Below, piece by piece: positions 43,049 through 51,021 of a DNA stretch of 64,000 nucleotides. Under the pieces are notes generated by a model. That model saw only the letters and a program-made list of their open reading frames with translations. It did not search any database and was not told the DNA's origin. The stretch's first letter is position 1, and every line of letters begins with the position of its first letter. The position numbers and the translations under genes are program-made. This DNA is from Verrucomicrobiales bacterium (GTDB lineage: Bacteria; Verrucomicrobiota; Verrucomicrobiia; Verrucomicrobiales; DEV007), in the NCBI GenBank assembly GCA_029213005.1, contig JARGPI010000010.1:124001-188000 (forward strand). Reading direction: 5' to 3'.

Positions 43049-44125
43049 TTAAACCGCTACCGGAGCACCGGATTTGGCTGACTCGTAGACGGCATCGATG
43101 ATTTTCATCAGAATCAGTGCCTGATCAGGAGTGTTCAGCGGCTCGGCTTTCCCGTCGATCGTTTCAACAAAGTTGGCCGCGGAGTTAATCCGTCCCATAT
43201 CCTCACAAGCTTCCGCTCTGAGAATCTTGTTCACCGATTTTCCTTCTTCCTGAACGTAAAGTTCGCAGGTATCGATTGCCGTGTCATCAAAACCATCGGT
43301 TCCGAAAAGACGCTCGACTTTTCCGCCCGCTTTGGAGCCCTGGAAAACCACGGAAACCTCCTCGCGCTTCACCATCTCAGCCCAGGAAATCTGGAAATTG
43401 AGCACCTGACCGGTTTCGAAACTGATGAAACCATGAGCGGCAGCCTCCACATCGGTGATGCCATCCTCCCGGTCGGGAATCCCCCAGGGGCCTTTGAAAT
43501 TTTTGTCTTTGATAAAATCATCAAAGGTTTGGCCCATCACATAAGCAGGCTCCGGATATCCCATGAAATACATGGCCAGATCCAGCATGTGCAGCAAGTC
43601 GATCATCGGTCCGCCACCGGAAAGTGCCCGGTTGGTAAACCAGCCGCCAAAACCGGGAATACCGGTCCGGCGAATCCATTTGGCTTGAGCTGAATTGATC
43701 CGGCCGATTTCCTCCTCCTCAATCAACTTCATCATTTCCCGGGACTCAGGACGGGCCCGGTTATTGAAGTTAAACATCAAGGTTGCACCGTAAGTCTCGG
43801 CAACTTCGATCATCTCAGCTGCCTCAGCAGCGTTCAATGCCGGTGGTTTTTCGCAAAAAACGTGTTTCCCGGCTTCCATCGCCTGAATGGCGAGCGGGGC
43901 GTGGAACTTGTTGGGAACAATGATGGAAACCGCATCAATGTCTGAATCCAACATGTCGTCGACGCTTTCATAAACCGTTTCAATATTATGAGCCTCCGCA
44001 GCTTTGCATGCCGCGTCGAGGTTCATATCAGCGATGGCAGCGACTTCACCGCCACCCTGCCTGAAACCGTCGATATGATAGCCGACCATACCGCCGGCTC
44101 CAATGATTCCTACTTTAGTTGCCAT
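43049..44125 (-). CDS. Gfo/Idh/MocA-family oxidoreductase
   Basis: 358 residues from the ATG at 44125 (MATKVGIIGAGGMVGYH). The Rossmann NAD(P) motif is GIIGAGGMVG at about 5-14. The family signature CEKPPALNAAEA lies at about residue 96, and the C-terminal domain starts near RPESREMMKLIEEEEIGRI with the W-x-R..GG..D..H segment (GGGPMIDLLHMLDLAMYFMG). It oxidises or reduces a sugar, inositol or related hydroxyl. No export signal, so cytoplasmic. Convergent with the Tat-exported TIM-barrel gene. Confidence 0.9.
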   Translation of the reverse strand: MATKVGIIGAGGMVGYHIDGFRQGGGEVAAIADMNLDAACKAAEAHNIETVYESVDDMLDSDIDAVSIIVPNKFHAPLAIQAMEAGKHVFCEKPPALNAAEAAEMIEVAETYGATLMFNFNNRARPESREMMKLIEEEEIGRINSAQAKWIRRTGIPGFGGWFTNRALSGGGPMIDLLHMLDLAMYFMGYPEPAYVMGQTFDDFIKDKNFKGPWGIPDREDGITDVEAAAHGFISFETGQVLNFQISWAEMVKREEVSVVFQGSKAGGKVERLFGTDGFDDTAIDTCELYVQEEGKSVNKILRAEACEDMGRINSAANFVETIDGKAEPLNTPDQALILMKIIDAVYESAKSGAPVAV

Positions 44126-44187
44126 AATTGGTCCGTTTTTACTTCCAAAAGATAACAGAGTCAATCAATAGCCTTGGAACCTGATTT

Positions 44188-44736
44188 CTACTGAGTCTTG
44201 CGCTCGGGCGCTTTTTTAGCCAATCCTGCTTTTTTGGCCTCAGCTGTCAGCTCAACAGTGATATCAACGCTGTCATCAAAGGCGTAAACAGGTGGCATCA
44301 CCTTATTGAGAACGACATGAAGCTTTTTCTTCTTCGCCACGGTTAACGCGTGCGGCTTCAGGTCGTTACGGAAATTGTTGATCAATTTCAGTTTCTCAAG
44401 CTGGATGTCCTGAGCCGCCTTGGCACGCGCCTGCTGGAACTGAGTTTCCAACTCGCGATTCGTCAGGGCAACTTTTCTTCTTTCATCCTCAGACGGCTTA
44501 TCACCGGCATCCTTGATCGCTTTATTCATCTGCGCCTGCAGGTTTTGCTGCATTTTGTTCAATTCCGCATCTTTGGCCACTTTCATATTGTCGAGTGTGA
44601 CCGCGATAAATTCCAGAACTCCGAGTTCTTTCGCTACGGCATCCAGATCGACGATGGCAACGCCTCCATCGGCAGCTTTGATTGGATTGAGAGCGAGGCC
44701 GGAAAGAATGGCGATAAGTGTGACGAGTTTCTTCAT
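44188..44736 (-). CDS. Periplasmic OmpH/Skp-like chaperone
   Basis: 182 residues from the ATG at 44736 (MKKLVTLIAILSGLALNPIKA), giving a normal Sec signal. The mature chain starts with a strand (GVAIVDLDAVAKELG), then a long coiled-coil hairpin rich in Lys, Glu, Gln and Ala (LNKMQQNLQAQMNKAIKDAGDKPSEDERRKVALTNRELETQFQQARAKAAQDIQ), then a strand (LHVVLNK..PPVYAFDDSVDITVEL). That is the Skp/OmpH layout, which holds outer-membrane proteins during transit. The C-terminal tail is basic. Confidence 0.8.
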   Translation of the reverse strand: MKKLVTLIAILSGLALNPIKAADGGVAIVDLDAVAKELGVLEFIAVTLDNMKVAKDAELNKMQQNLQAQMNKAIKDAGDKPSEDERRKVALTNRELETQFQQARAKAAQDIQLEKLKLINNFRNDLKPHALTVAKKKKLHVVLNKVMPPVYAFDDSVDITVELTAEAKKAGLAKKAPERKTQ

Positions 44737-44887
44737 TTCAATTGTAATATGTGAATCGTGGCAAGGATACAAACATCGTCCCCACCGTCTACAAATTTTT
44801 ATTGCCTCATTGATGCGGATGGTGACGGATAAAATGGGAACACGTTTACGCGATGTTTTTTAACGGAGAGTCAGGCTACCCTCTCTC

Positions 44888-46066
44888 ATGACCCGTTTAC
44901 GGCCTCGATTTTTTGCGCTCTGTCTTTTCACAACATTTGGTACGCTGTCAGTCCAGGCAGCTCCGAAAATCACTCCGATACCAATCGGCACTCAAGCTCC
45001 GGAATTTGAACTTCCCGGGGTGGACGGCAAAAACCACTCCCTCGCGGACTACGCTTCTGCAGAAGTACTCGCAATCCTGTTCACTTGCAATCATTGCCCC
45101 AGTGCTCAGGCGGTGGAGAAGCGGGTCATTGATCTGGTTGAGGCTTATCGTGAAAAATCCTTCCAACTTGTGGCGATTTCCCCCAACTCACCCGCTGCGA
45201 TTCGCATCAACGAGCTGGGTTACTCCGTTTATGGAGACACCCTCGAGGATATGAAACATCACGCCAAACAGCGCCACTTTAATTTCCCCTACCTCTATGA
45301 CGGCGATGACCAGAAGATCACTCCGGCCTACGGCGCTCTTGCGACACCTCATATTTTCATTTTCGATAAGGACAGAAATCTTCAGTATGCCGGTCGGGTT
45401 GACGATTCACGATATGCTGACGAATCGCTCATCAAATCTCACGATGCGAAAAAGGCAATCGATGCGCTTTTAGCCGGGAATCCGGTCCCTGTTGCGACGA
45501 CCCGTCCCCACGGTTGCACCACCAAGTGGGCTTATAAAAGCGATCTGGTGGAGAAGTTTAACCGCGAATTCGAAGCCAAAACCGTCTCCGTCGAAACCAT
45601 CGGGCCTGAAGGTGTCTCGAAACTGGCGGAAAACAAAACTGACAAGCTCCGCCTCATCAATCTCTGGTCAACGATGTGCGGCCCGTGCGTAGCCGAGATG
45701 CCCGAGCTGGTGGAAATTGGCCGTCAGTTCGAAACCCGCGGCTTCGACATGATCACAATCACTCTGGACGATGAGGGTCGACTGCCAAAGGTCCAAAAGA
45801 TGCTGCAGCGATTCCATGCTGCGATGCCGCGTTTGACCGAAGCCTCGGTCGAAGAAGAGGGGCGCTCCACCAACAACTACCTTTTTACCGGATCAACCGA
45901 CGAACTTGCCGAATCGCTGGACGAGCAATGGCCGGGCCCCCTTCCCTATACCGTTCTGATCGCCCCGGGAGGTGAAATCATTTTTCGACACGAGGGTGAG
46001 ATCGACTCCGCCGGCCTGAAAACCCGGATCGTCGATCATCTCGGTCGCTTCTACGAACCCAAATAA
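44888..46066 (+). CDS. Exported double-thioredoxin-fold protein (redoxin + TlpA-like)
   Basis: 392 residues with a Sec signal. Domain 1 (about 30-190) is an AhpC/TSA-type redoxin with CNHC (ILFTCNHCPS). Domain 2 (about 215-390) is TlpA/ResA-like with MCGPC (NLWSTMCGPCVAEMPEL). Domain 2 would be an oxidoreductase for periplasmic disulfides, and domain 1 has the CNHCP form common in planctomycete/verrucomicrobial 'thioredoxin family' proteins. The next gene begins 10 nt downstream, so the two are co-transcribed. Confidence 0.88.
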   Translation: MTRLRPRFFALCLFTTFGTLSVQAAPKITPIPIGTQAPEFELPGVDGKNHSLADYASAEVLAILFTCNHCPSAQAVEKRVIDLVEAYREKSFQLVAISPNSPAAIRINELGYSVYGDTLEDMKHHAKQRHFNFPYLYDGDDQKITPAYGALATPHIFIFDKDRNLQYAGRVDDSRYADESLIKSHDAKKAIDALLAGNPVPVATTRPHGCTTKWAYKSDLVEKFNREFEAKTVSVETIGPEGVSKLAENKTDKLRLINLWSTMCGPCVAEMPELVEIGRQFETRGFDMITITLDDEGRLPKVQKMLQRFHAAMPRLTEASVEEEGRSTNNYLFTGSTDELAESLDEQWPGPLPYTVLIAPGGEIIFRHEGEIDSAGLKTRIVDHLGRFYEPK

Positions 46067-46076
46067 GGCCGGCATT

Positions 46077-47927
46077 TTGCGAGGTGTCGTTTCCATCTTC
46101 CTTCTCTGTTTTTCGCTTTCATGTCTTGCTGAGGAGCCGGATAGAATCATCAGACAAAACGGCGCCGTTCTCAGCTTCGACGGATCCGGCAGTGAAAAGG
46201 CGGACGTCATTTTACTAACCCACTGCCGGAGAGACGTGGTCGAAAAATCACGGTTGATCGCGAAAGAGGACGCTATCATTTATGCTCCCGAATCCGCCCG
46301 TCCGCAGTTGGAAGGTGCCGAAGCCCATTGGCAGAAATGGTGGCAGGAACGGTTCGACTATTACGGCCAGCAGGTGACGAAACTCCCGCTACAGAACTTC
46401 CCCGCGACCCACTACCTGAAAGATGGAGATACCTTTCAATGGGAAGGGATCACTTTCCGGTTTTTAGACCTCCCCGGCTATACCAGGGAGTGCGGAGGCT
46501 ACCTCGTTAAGCAGAAAGACTTAAGAACCGCCTGCTATACATCGAAATTAATTTTAGCGGGCGGCAAGATCCCAGATCTCTACAGTTTTCAAAACGAAAT
46601 TCCCGCCGCAAAAATTGGTAACTATCACGGGTATCTCGGCAAAGCCGGAAGCTGGCTCAATAGCATCAGGAAACTGGAGCGGGAAAAGCTTTTCTCTATT
46701 GTTCCCGCGCGTGGAGAAATCATCCCGAATCCGGAGGAAACACTCAGTCTGGCAAAAGAACGCATCAAAGCGATCTATCGAAACTACTTGTCGACCAATG
46801 CACTTTTCTGGTACTTTGGCGAGGAGCGAATGTCAGCTGCAGCGGAAGCGGTACTCTCCGAAAATCACGGCGTGAAAGGGATGCCGCTGGCCGAGCATAT
46901 CGATCTCCCCGAATGGTGCCACCACATTGGGACCACCAAATTGTTTATCTCGGAAAATAACCGGGGATTCGCTCTCGATGTCGGCGGAAGGAATCAATTC
47001 GAGGCCCTGTTTAAGTATTTGAAAACAGGGAAACTCAACAAGCTCGATGGGATATTTGTCACTCACACTCACAACGATCACTCCGCATTCGTCGCCGATG
47101 CCGTAGCAGAATTTAACTGTCCGGTCTACTCGGTGAAAGAAGTTGTCGAGGTGCTTGAGACTCCGGGCGCGTGGCATCTGCCCGGAGTTCCCGATAAGTC
47201 GGTAGCCCGCATGATCACTAAGCTGGACCGGGCCACGATGAAATGGGAGGAGTTCACTTTCACCTTCCGCTTCTTCCCGGGACAAATGTATCACCACGGG
47301 GCACTCCTCGTGGAGAAAGTTGGCGAAACGCCGGTCTTCTTCATCGGCGATTCCTTCTCTCCATCGGGCATCGATGACTATTGCGTCATGAACCGCAACC
47401 TGCTCCATGATGATACCGGCTACCTGAAGTGTTTCGAAATCGTCACAAAGCTCCCCCCGGGGACCTGGCTGGTAAATCAACATATCAACCACCGCTTCCG
47501 ATTCTCCGAATCCGATCTGAGCTTCCTCAAAGCCAGCTACCTCAAGCGTCGCGATATGATTGCCGAATTCGTTGCCTGGGATGACCCGAATTACGGCATC
47601 GATGAACAATGGGCTTCCTTCTTTCCCTATGGACAAAAAGCCAAACCCGGAGAGACCGTCGAAGCGGAGATCCGGATTTGGAATCACTCACCGATTAAAC
47701 GCACATTTGAGGTCACCGTTCATGGAACAGACTCAATTACACCTATCGAGTTTACTAGAACTTTGACACTTCCCCCGCGCGATAAGGGGAGTATAAAATA
47801 TACCTTTCATTTGGACAAAAATTCAAAAGAGGGTACTCATGTTATAACCGCTGACGTAAAAAGTGACCCTTCGATAATGGAACGTTGGTGGATAGAGGGT
47901 CTGATTCGGTGCGAAACTGAAGAATGA
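46077..47927 (+). CDS. Exported protein with two metallo-beta-lactamase-like halves
   Basis: 616 residues starting at a TTG (46077). No in-frame ATG lies nearby, and the Sec signal (VVSIFLLCFSLSCLA) begins at once. The N-terminal half looks like a degenerate MBL domain (ADVILLTHCRRDVVEKS, FRFLDLPGYTRECGGYLV). The second half carries an intact H-x-H-x-D-H motif at His330-His335 (VTHTHNDHSAFV) and later FRFFPGQMYHHGALLVEK and IGDSFSP. A C-terminal beta domain (about 520-616) resembles an Ig-like module. It is probably a periplasmic Zn hydrolase. Cotranscribed with the double-thioredoxin gene. Confidence 0.8.
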   Translation: MRGVVSIFLLCFSLSCLAEEPDRIIRQNGAVLSFDGSGSEKADVILLTHCRRDVVEKSRLIAKEDAIIYAPESARPQLEGAEAHWQKWWQERFDYYGQQVTKLPLQNFPATHYLKDGDTFQWEGITFRFLDLPGYTRECGGYLVKQKDLRTACYTSKLILAGGKIPDLYSFQNEIPAAKIGNYHGYLGKAGSWLNSIRKLEREKLFSIVPARGEIIPNPEETLSLAKERIKAIYRNYLSTNALFWYFGEERMSAAAEAVLSENHGVKGMPLAEHIDLPEWCHHIGTTKLFISENNRGFALDVGGRNQFEALFKYLKTGKLNKLDGIFVTHTHNDHSAFVADAVAEFNCPVYSVKEVVEVLETPGAWHLPGVPDKSVARMITKLDRATMKWEEFTFTFRFFPGQMYHHGALLVEKVGETPVFFIGDSFSPSGIDDYCVMNRNLLHDDTGYLKCFEIVTKLPPGTWLVNQHINHRFRFSESDLSFLKASYLKRRDMIAEFVAWDDPNYGIDEQWASFFPYGQKAKPGETVEAEIRIWNHSPIKRTFEVTVHGTDSITPIEFTRTLTLPPRDKGSIKYTFHLDKNSKEGTHVITADVKSDPSIMERWWIEGLIRCETEE

Positions 47928-48049
47928 TCAAAGGCGTGTTAGTTTTTGCCAACACTGCCGTCCAATGCTATGTGCATCAATACTCGCTTTTTCACGTGCT
48001 TTTCCCCGCTTGCGATCTGAAAGGTTAGTTCAATTAATATTGTCCGCTT

Positions 48050-48733
48050 ATGTCCGCACCCGTTAATACCATTACAAAATCAGAAACGAAGGGATTCGCC
48101 AACAAAACCAAAGTTGTTCGAGGTCTTCTTACCGAACTTTTACAGGGAAAATGGCAAGCTGCCGATCGCCTTACCGAGGCGGAAGCTTGCGAACGTTTTA
48201 ATGTGAGTCGAACGCCGGTTAGGGAAGCGTTGTTTGAGCTTCAGGGCCTGGGCTTGCTCGAAATCAGAAGGAATTGCGGCGCTGTAATGTTGCCGTTTGG
48301 GCCCAAAGAACTCGAGAATATTTTCCGCGTCAGAACGCTGCTCGAAGTTGAGGCCTCCCGTCTCGCTGCTTTGCAGGCAGATGTCGAACAAATTGGAAAA
48401 CTGATAGAAGAATTTGAAGAGAATAACGGCGGAGAAGAAGCTTACTGGGAACACGATCAGCAGCTTCACCATTATGTTGCGAAAAGTTCAGGAAACATGA
48501 GCCTCGCCGCCGAAATCGCGCGCTACCACAACCTGATGCAGACCATGCGTGAGATTATCGAGGAAAATTCTATCAATATCGAAGTTCCGGAAACCGGTGA
48601 GCACGTGGAAATTCTGAAGTGCATCAAAACCGGGCAGCCGGTTGAAGCCGGGGAAGCGATGCGCCGCCATTTGGAGCGCGCCGTCGATTCCGCCGTGTCC
48701 GCGATGGAGTCATTTCGCGTCGCTGTCGCCTGA
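48050..48733 (+). CDS. GntR-family regulator, FadR (FCD) type
   Basis: 227 residues. The winged-helix domain occupies about 17-80 (VVRGLLTELLQGKWQAADRLTEAEACERFNVSRTPVREALFELQGLGLLEIRRNCGAVM), with the SRTPVREAL signature of the GntR family. The C-terminal FCD domain follows (IFRVRTLLEVEASRLAA, YWEHDQQLHHYVAKSSGN, GEHVEILKCIKTGQPVEAGEAMRRHLERA), with the His/Asp residues that usually bind a metal and a carboxylate effector. It may regulate the sugar dehydrogenase gene downstream, which is inference. Confidence 0.92.
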   Translation: MSAPVNTITKSETKGFANKTKVVRGLLTELLQGKWQAADRLTEAEACERFNVSRTPVREALFELQGLGLLEIRRNCGAVMLPFGPKELENIFRVRTLLEVEASRLAALQADVEQIGKLIEEFEENNGGEEAYWEHDQQLHHYVAKSSGNMSLAAEIARYHNLMQTMREIIEENSINIEVPETGEHVEILKCIKTGQPVEAGEAMRRHLERAVDSAVSAMESFRVAVA

Positions 48734-48809
48734 TAAAAATACGAGGATAGGTGATGCCGGGAGCGGTTAGAATACTTGCCTTTGTCTTCGCGACAATTAC
48801 ACTCGAGAC

Positions 48810-50024
48810 ATGAAGTATTCTTCCGTTCTGGCTTTATTTTTTGTTGTTGGTGGTTTCTGCAACGTTCTGCGGGCCAAGGATCCCAAAGTAAAACTCGAAC
48901 CGATTTATACGAACTTAGCGATCGAACGCCCCGTGGCGTTACTGATCCCGGCAGACGGAACCAATCGGCGATTTCTGGTCGAGCAGACCGGGAAAATTAA
49001 AATCCTTCCCGCCGATGAAACCAGCTCCGATTCAAAGCTGTTCATCGATTTCAACGATCGCATGGTTGTCGATAAAGCTTTCGAAGAAGGCCTCCTCGGT
49101 CTGGCGTTCCATCCTCAATATAAGGAGAACGGCAAATTTTACGTCTACTATTCCAAGCAGGGACCCAAGCGGACTGTCCTGAGCGAGTTTAAAGTCTCCG
49201 ATTCCGATCCCGACAAAGCCGATCCGGAGAGCGAGCGGATTTTGATGGAGATTCAACAACCGGACTGGAATCACAACTCCGGGAATCTTCTGTTTGATCC
49301 CAAGGACGGTCACTTGTTTATTACCGTCGGGGACGGCGGGCGTCGCAATGGAGTGTTTATGCTCGCGCCGAACAAAACCCGCTGGAACGGAAAAGTGCTC
49401 CGGATCGATGTCGATTCCCGCTCAGAGGGCCGTGGCTATGGGATTCCGGCAGACAACCCCTTTGTTGACGAAAAAGCGACCTGCCCCGAGATCTGGGCCT
49501 ACGGTTTGAGAAATCCCTGGGGATGCGCCATCGATCCCGAGACAAATCTATTCTATCTGGCCGACGTCGGTCAGGAACTTTGGGAAGAAGTCAACATCAT
49601 CAAAAAAGGCGGTAACTACGGTTGGGAATATATGGAAGGAACTCAGCCCTTTGCCCCTCGCGATAAGCTGATGGAAGCTCTCGGACAGACTAACAAGATG
49701 CCAAAAGGAGAAAATTTGATCGATCCGATTCACCAGTACGATCACTCCGTCACCGGCGGAATGAGCATCACTGGCGGATACGTTTATCGCGGCAAAGCGT
49801 TGCCCGACCTCGTAGGTTGCTTTATTTACGGCGACTGGCGGTTCGGGAATATGTGGGCTTTACGGCATGATCCAAAATCCGGCTCCACCGAAAACTACGT
49901 GATCCACACCCCACCGAGCGTCGCTGATCCCGTGGCACAGCCGACCGGTTACTATCCCGACGAAAACGGCGAACCCATCGTTCTCGGTTGGCGCGGCAAA
50001 ATGTTCCGGATGGTCGCCGAGTAG
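48810..50024 (+). CDS. Secreted PQQ-type sugar dehydrogenase (GSDH beta-propeller)
   Basis: 404 residues with a Sec signal (LALFFVVGGFCNVLRA). Matches the glucose/sorbosone dehydrogenase propeller: ERPVALLIPADGTNRRFLVEQTGKIKIL, EEGLLGLAFHPQYKENGKFYVYYS, WNHNSGNLLFDPKDGHLFITVGDGG, IWAYGLRNPWGCAIDPETNLFYLADVGQELWEEVN, GGNYGWEYMEG and SITGGYVYRGKALPDLVGCFIYGDWRFG. These oxidise aldoses or related sugars with PQQ, or act as sugar-binding propellers without it. Whether this cell makes PQQ cannot be told from the window. Confidence 0.88.
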   Translation: MKYSSVLALFFVVGGFCNVLRAKDPKVKLEPIYTNLAIERPVALLIPADGTNRRFLVEQTGKIKILPADETSSDSKLFIDFNDRMVVDKAFEEGLLGLAFHPQYKENGKFYVYYSKQGPKRTVLSEFKVSDSDPDKADPESERILMEIQQPDWNHNSGNLLFDPKDGHLFITVGDGGRRNGVFMLAPNKTRWNGKVLRIDVDSRSEGRGYGIPADNPFVDEKATCPEIWAYGLRNPWGCAIDPETNLFYLADVGQELWEEVNIIKKGGNYGWEYMEGTQPFAPRDKLMEALGQTNKMPKGENLIDPIHQYDHSVTGGMSITGGYVYRGKALPDLVGCFIYGDWRFGNMWALRHDPKSGSTENYVIHTPPSVADPVAQPTGYYPDENGEPIVLGWRGKMFRMVAE

Positions 50025-50028
50025 AGCG

Positions 50029-50336
50029 ATTGTATAAGGTAAAACATTTCGCACCTGTAATTTCAGAGTTCAAAAAGCCCAAAGGGCTGATTCAACCTAG
50101 CCCGGGGCAGCGCCCCGGTTTTTGATACAAAGAAGGTTTCAGCGCTGAAGGCGCGATTCAAACCGACGAAGACGATGGGGCCCACGAACGTAATCAATCT
50201 CAAAGCTGGATTGAGTATCACCCCCTTAATCACGGTTTGAATCGCACTTTCAGCGCTTTTTTTGGGGGGACGTCTGTATTCCCGGGGCGCTGCCCCCGGG
50301 CTAGTTTGAATCGCGCCTTTGGCGCTGCGAAATGTT
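50029..50336. repeat. ~310-bp palindromic (MITE-like) element
   Basis: The arms run about 120-130 bp each and are inverted copies of one another. The ends are AACATTTCGC (50043-50052) and GCGAAATGTT (50327-50336). Inside, CTAGCCCGGGGCAGCGCCCCGG (shown here as CTAGCCCGGGG and CAGCGCCCCGG) and GCGCTGAAGGCGCGATTCAA on the left match GCGCTGAAAGTGCGATTCAA and the CCCGGGGGCAGCG block on the right. The left end is preceded by a degenerate dyad-repeat unit (ATTGTATAAGG), and the right end runs into copy 5 of the paired dyad family. No coding capacity. Confidence 0.85.
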
Positions 50337-50372
50337 CGACAGGGTACAATCCGGGACTGTACCCTGTACAGT
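50336..50372. repeat. Paired TGTAC-n3-GTACA dyad repeat, copy 5
   Basis: A left unit with a worn half (TCGACAGGGTACA, 50336-50348) and an intact reverse-oriented TGTACCCTGTACA (50358-50370) have centres 22 bp apart. It joins the right end of the palindromic element and lies between convergent genes. Confidence 0.85.
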
Positions 50373-50441
50373 TTGAATACGGATAAGTTTTCGGTTTCAG
50401 ACCCGATACGGCACAGCAGGTAGATAAAGGTCCACGAGCCC

Positions 50442-50939
50442 TCAGAAATTGGGAACTTTGCGCTTCTCTTCCTCTTTTCGTTTTGAATCCCGGTCCATCT
50501 CGTTAGCCCAGAAACCGGATCTGATCACCATCATACTGGAATGTTTCTCGCAGCGTACATGGCCGTCCGCTCTCGTGTAGTTTACGATCGATAAACTGGG
50601 AAGAATGATATGAGCAACCGTTAGCGGAATCGGTTCTTTTTTCCAACTCAGCCCCTCTCCATTCGAGCTCAGTAACAAATTTACTTCTTCGGGAGACAGT
50701 CTACCGGCCCCAATCTTCGAATATTTGATTTGGTGACAACGATCGTTGATAAACCAAGCCTGAACTAACCATCCATCCTGAGAATATGTCAGGGCACGAC
50801 TACCATAAGGCCCCTTAGCCGGGCGGGTCTTTGGTGGACCATAACGCTGTGACAAAGCCAGCTCAGATTCAGAAAGTCTTCCGTAGCAGGGACTTAACAC
50901 TACAGAAACCAGCAGTATTATCGCAAAAACTCGAGTCAT
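50442..50939 (-). CDS. Small secreted protein of unknown function
   Basis: 165 residues with a Sec signal (VFAIILLVSVVLSPCYG). The mature part begins RLSESELALSQRYGPPKTRPAKG and has a strand-rich core (RALTYSQDGWLVQAWFINDRCHQIKYSKIG) and a basic, Glu-rich tail (DRDSKRKEEEKRKVPNF). The 'RYGPP' plus 'YSQDGWLVQAWFIND.C' pattern recalls small verrucomicrobial proteins of unknown role. It is followed on the same strand by nothing within 400 bp, and it lies just beyond the FtsK-like gene. Function unknown. Confidence 0.6.
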   Translation of the reverse strand: MTRVFAIILLVSVVLSPCYGRLSESELALSQRYGPPKTRPAKGPYGSRALTYSQDGWLVQAWFINDRCHQIKYSKIGAGRLSPEEVNLLLSSNGEGLSWKKEPIPLTVAHIILPSLSIVNYTRADGHVRCEKHSSMMVIRSGFWANEMDRDSKRKEEEKRKVPNF

Positions 50940-51021
50940 GCGCTACTATCCTCCGAAAATCCGAAAGCGCATTTACTAATTATGGAAATTATAAACTATT
51001 CATTAACCTGATAGGTATTCC

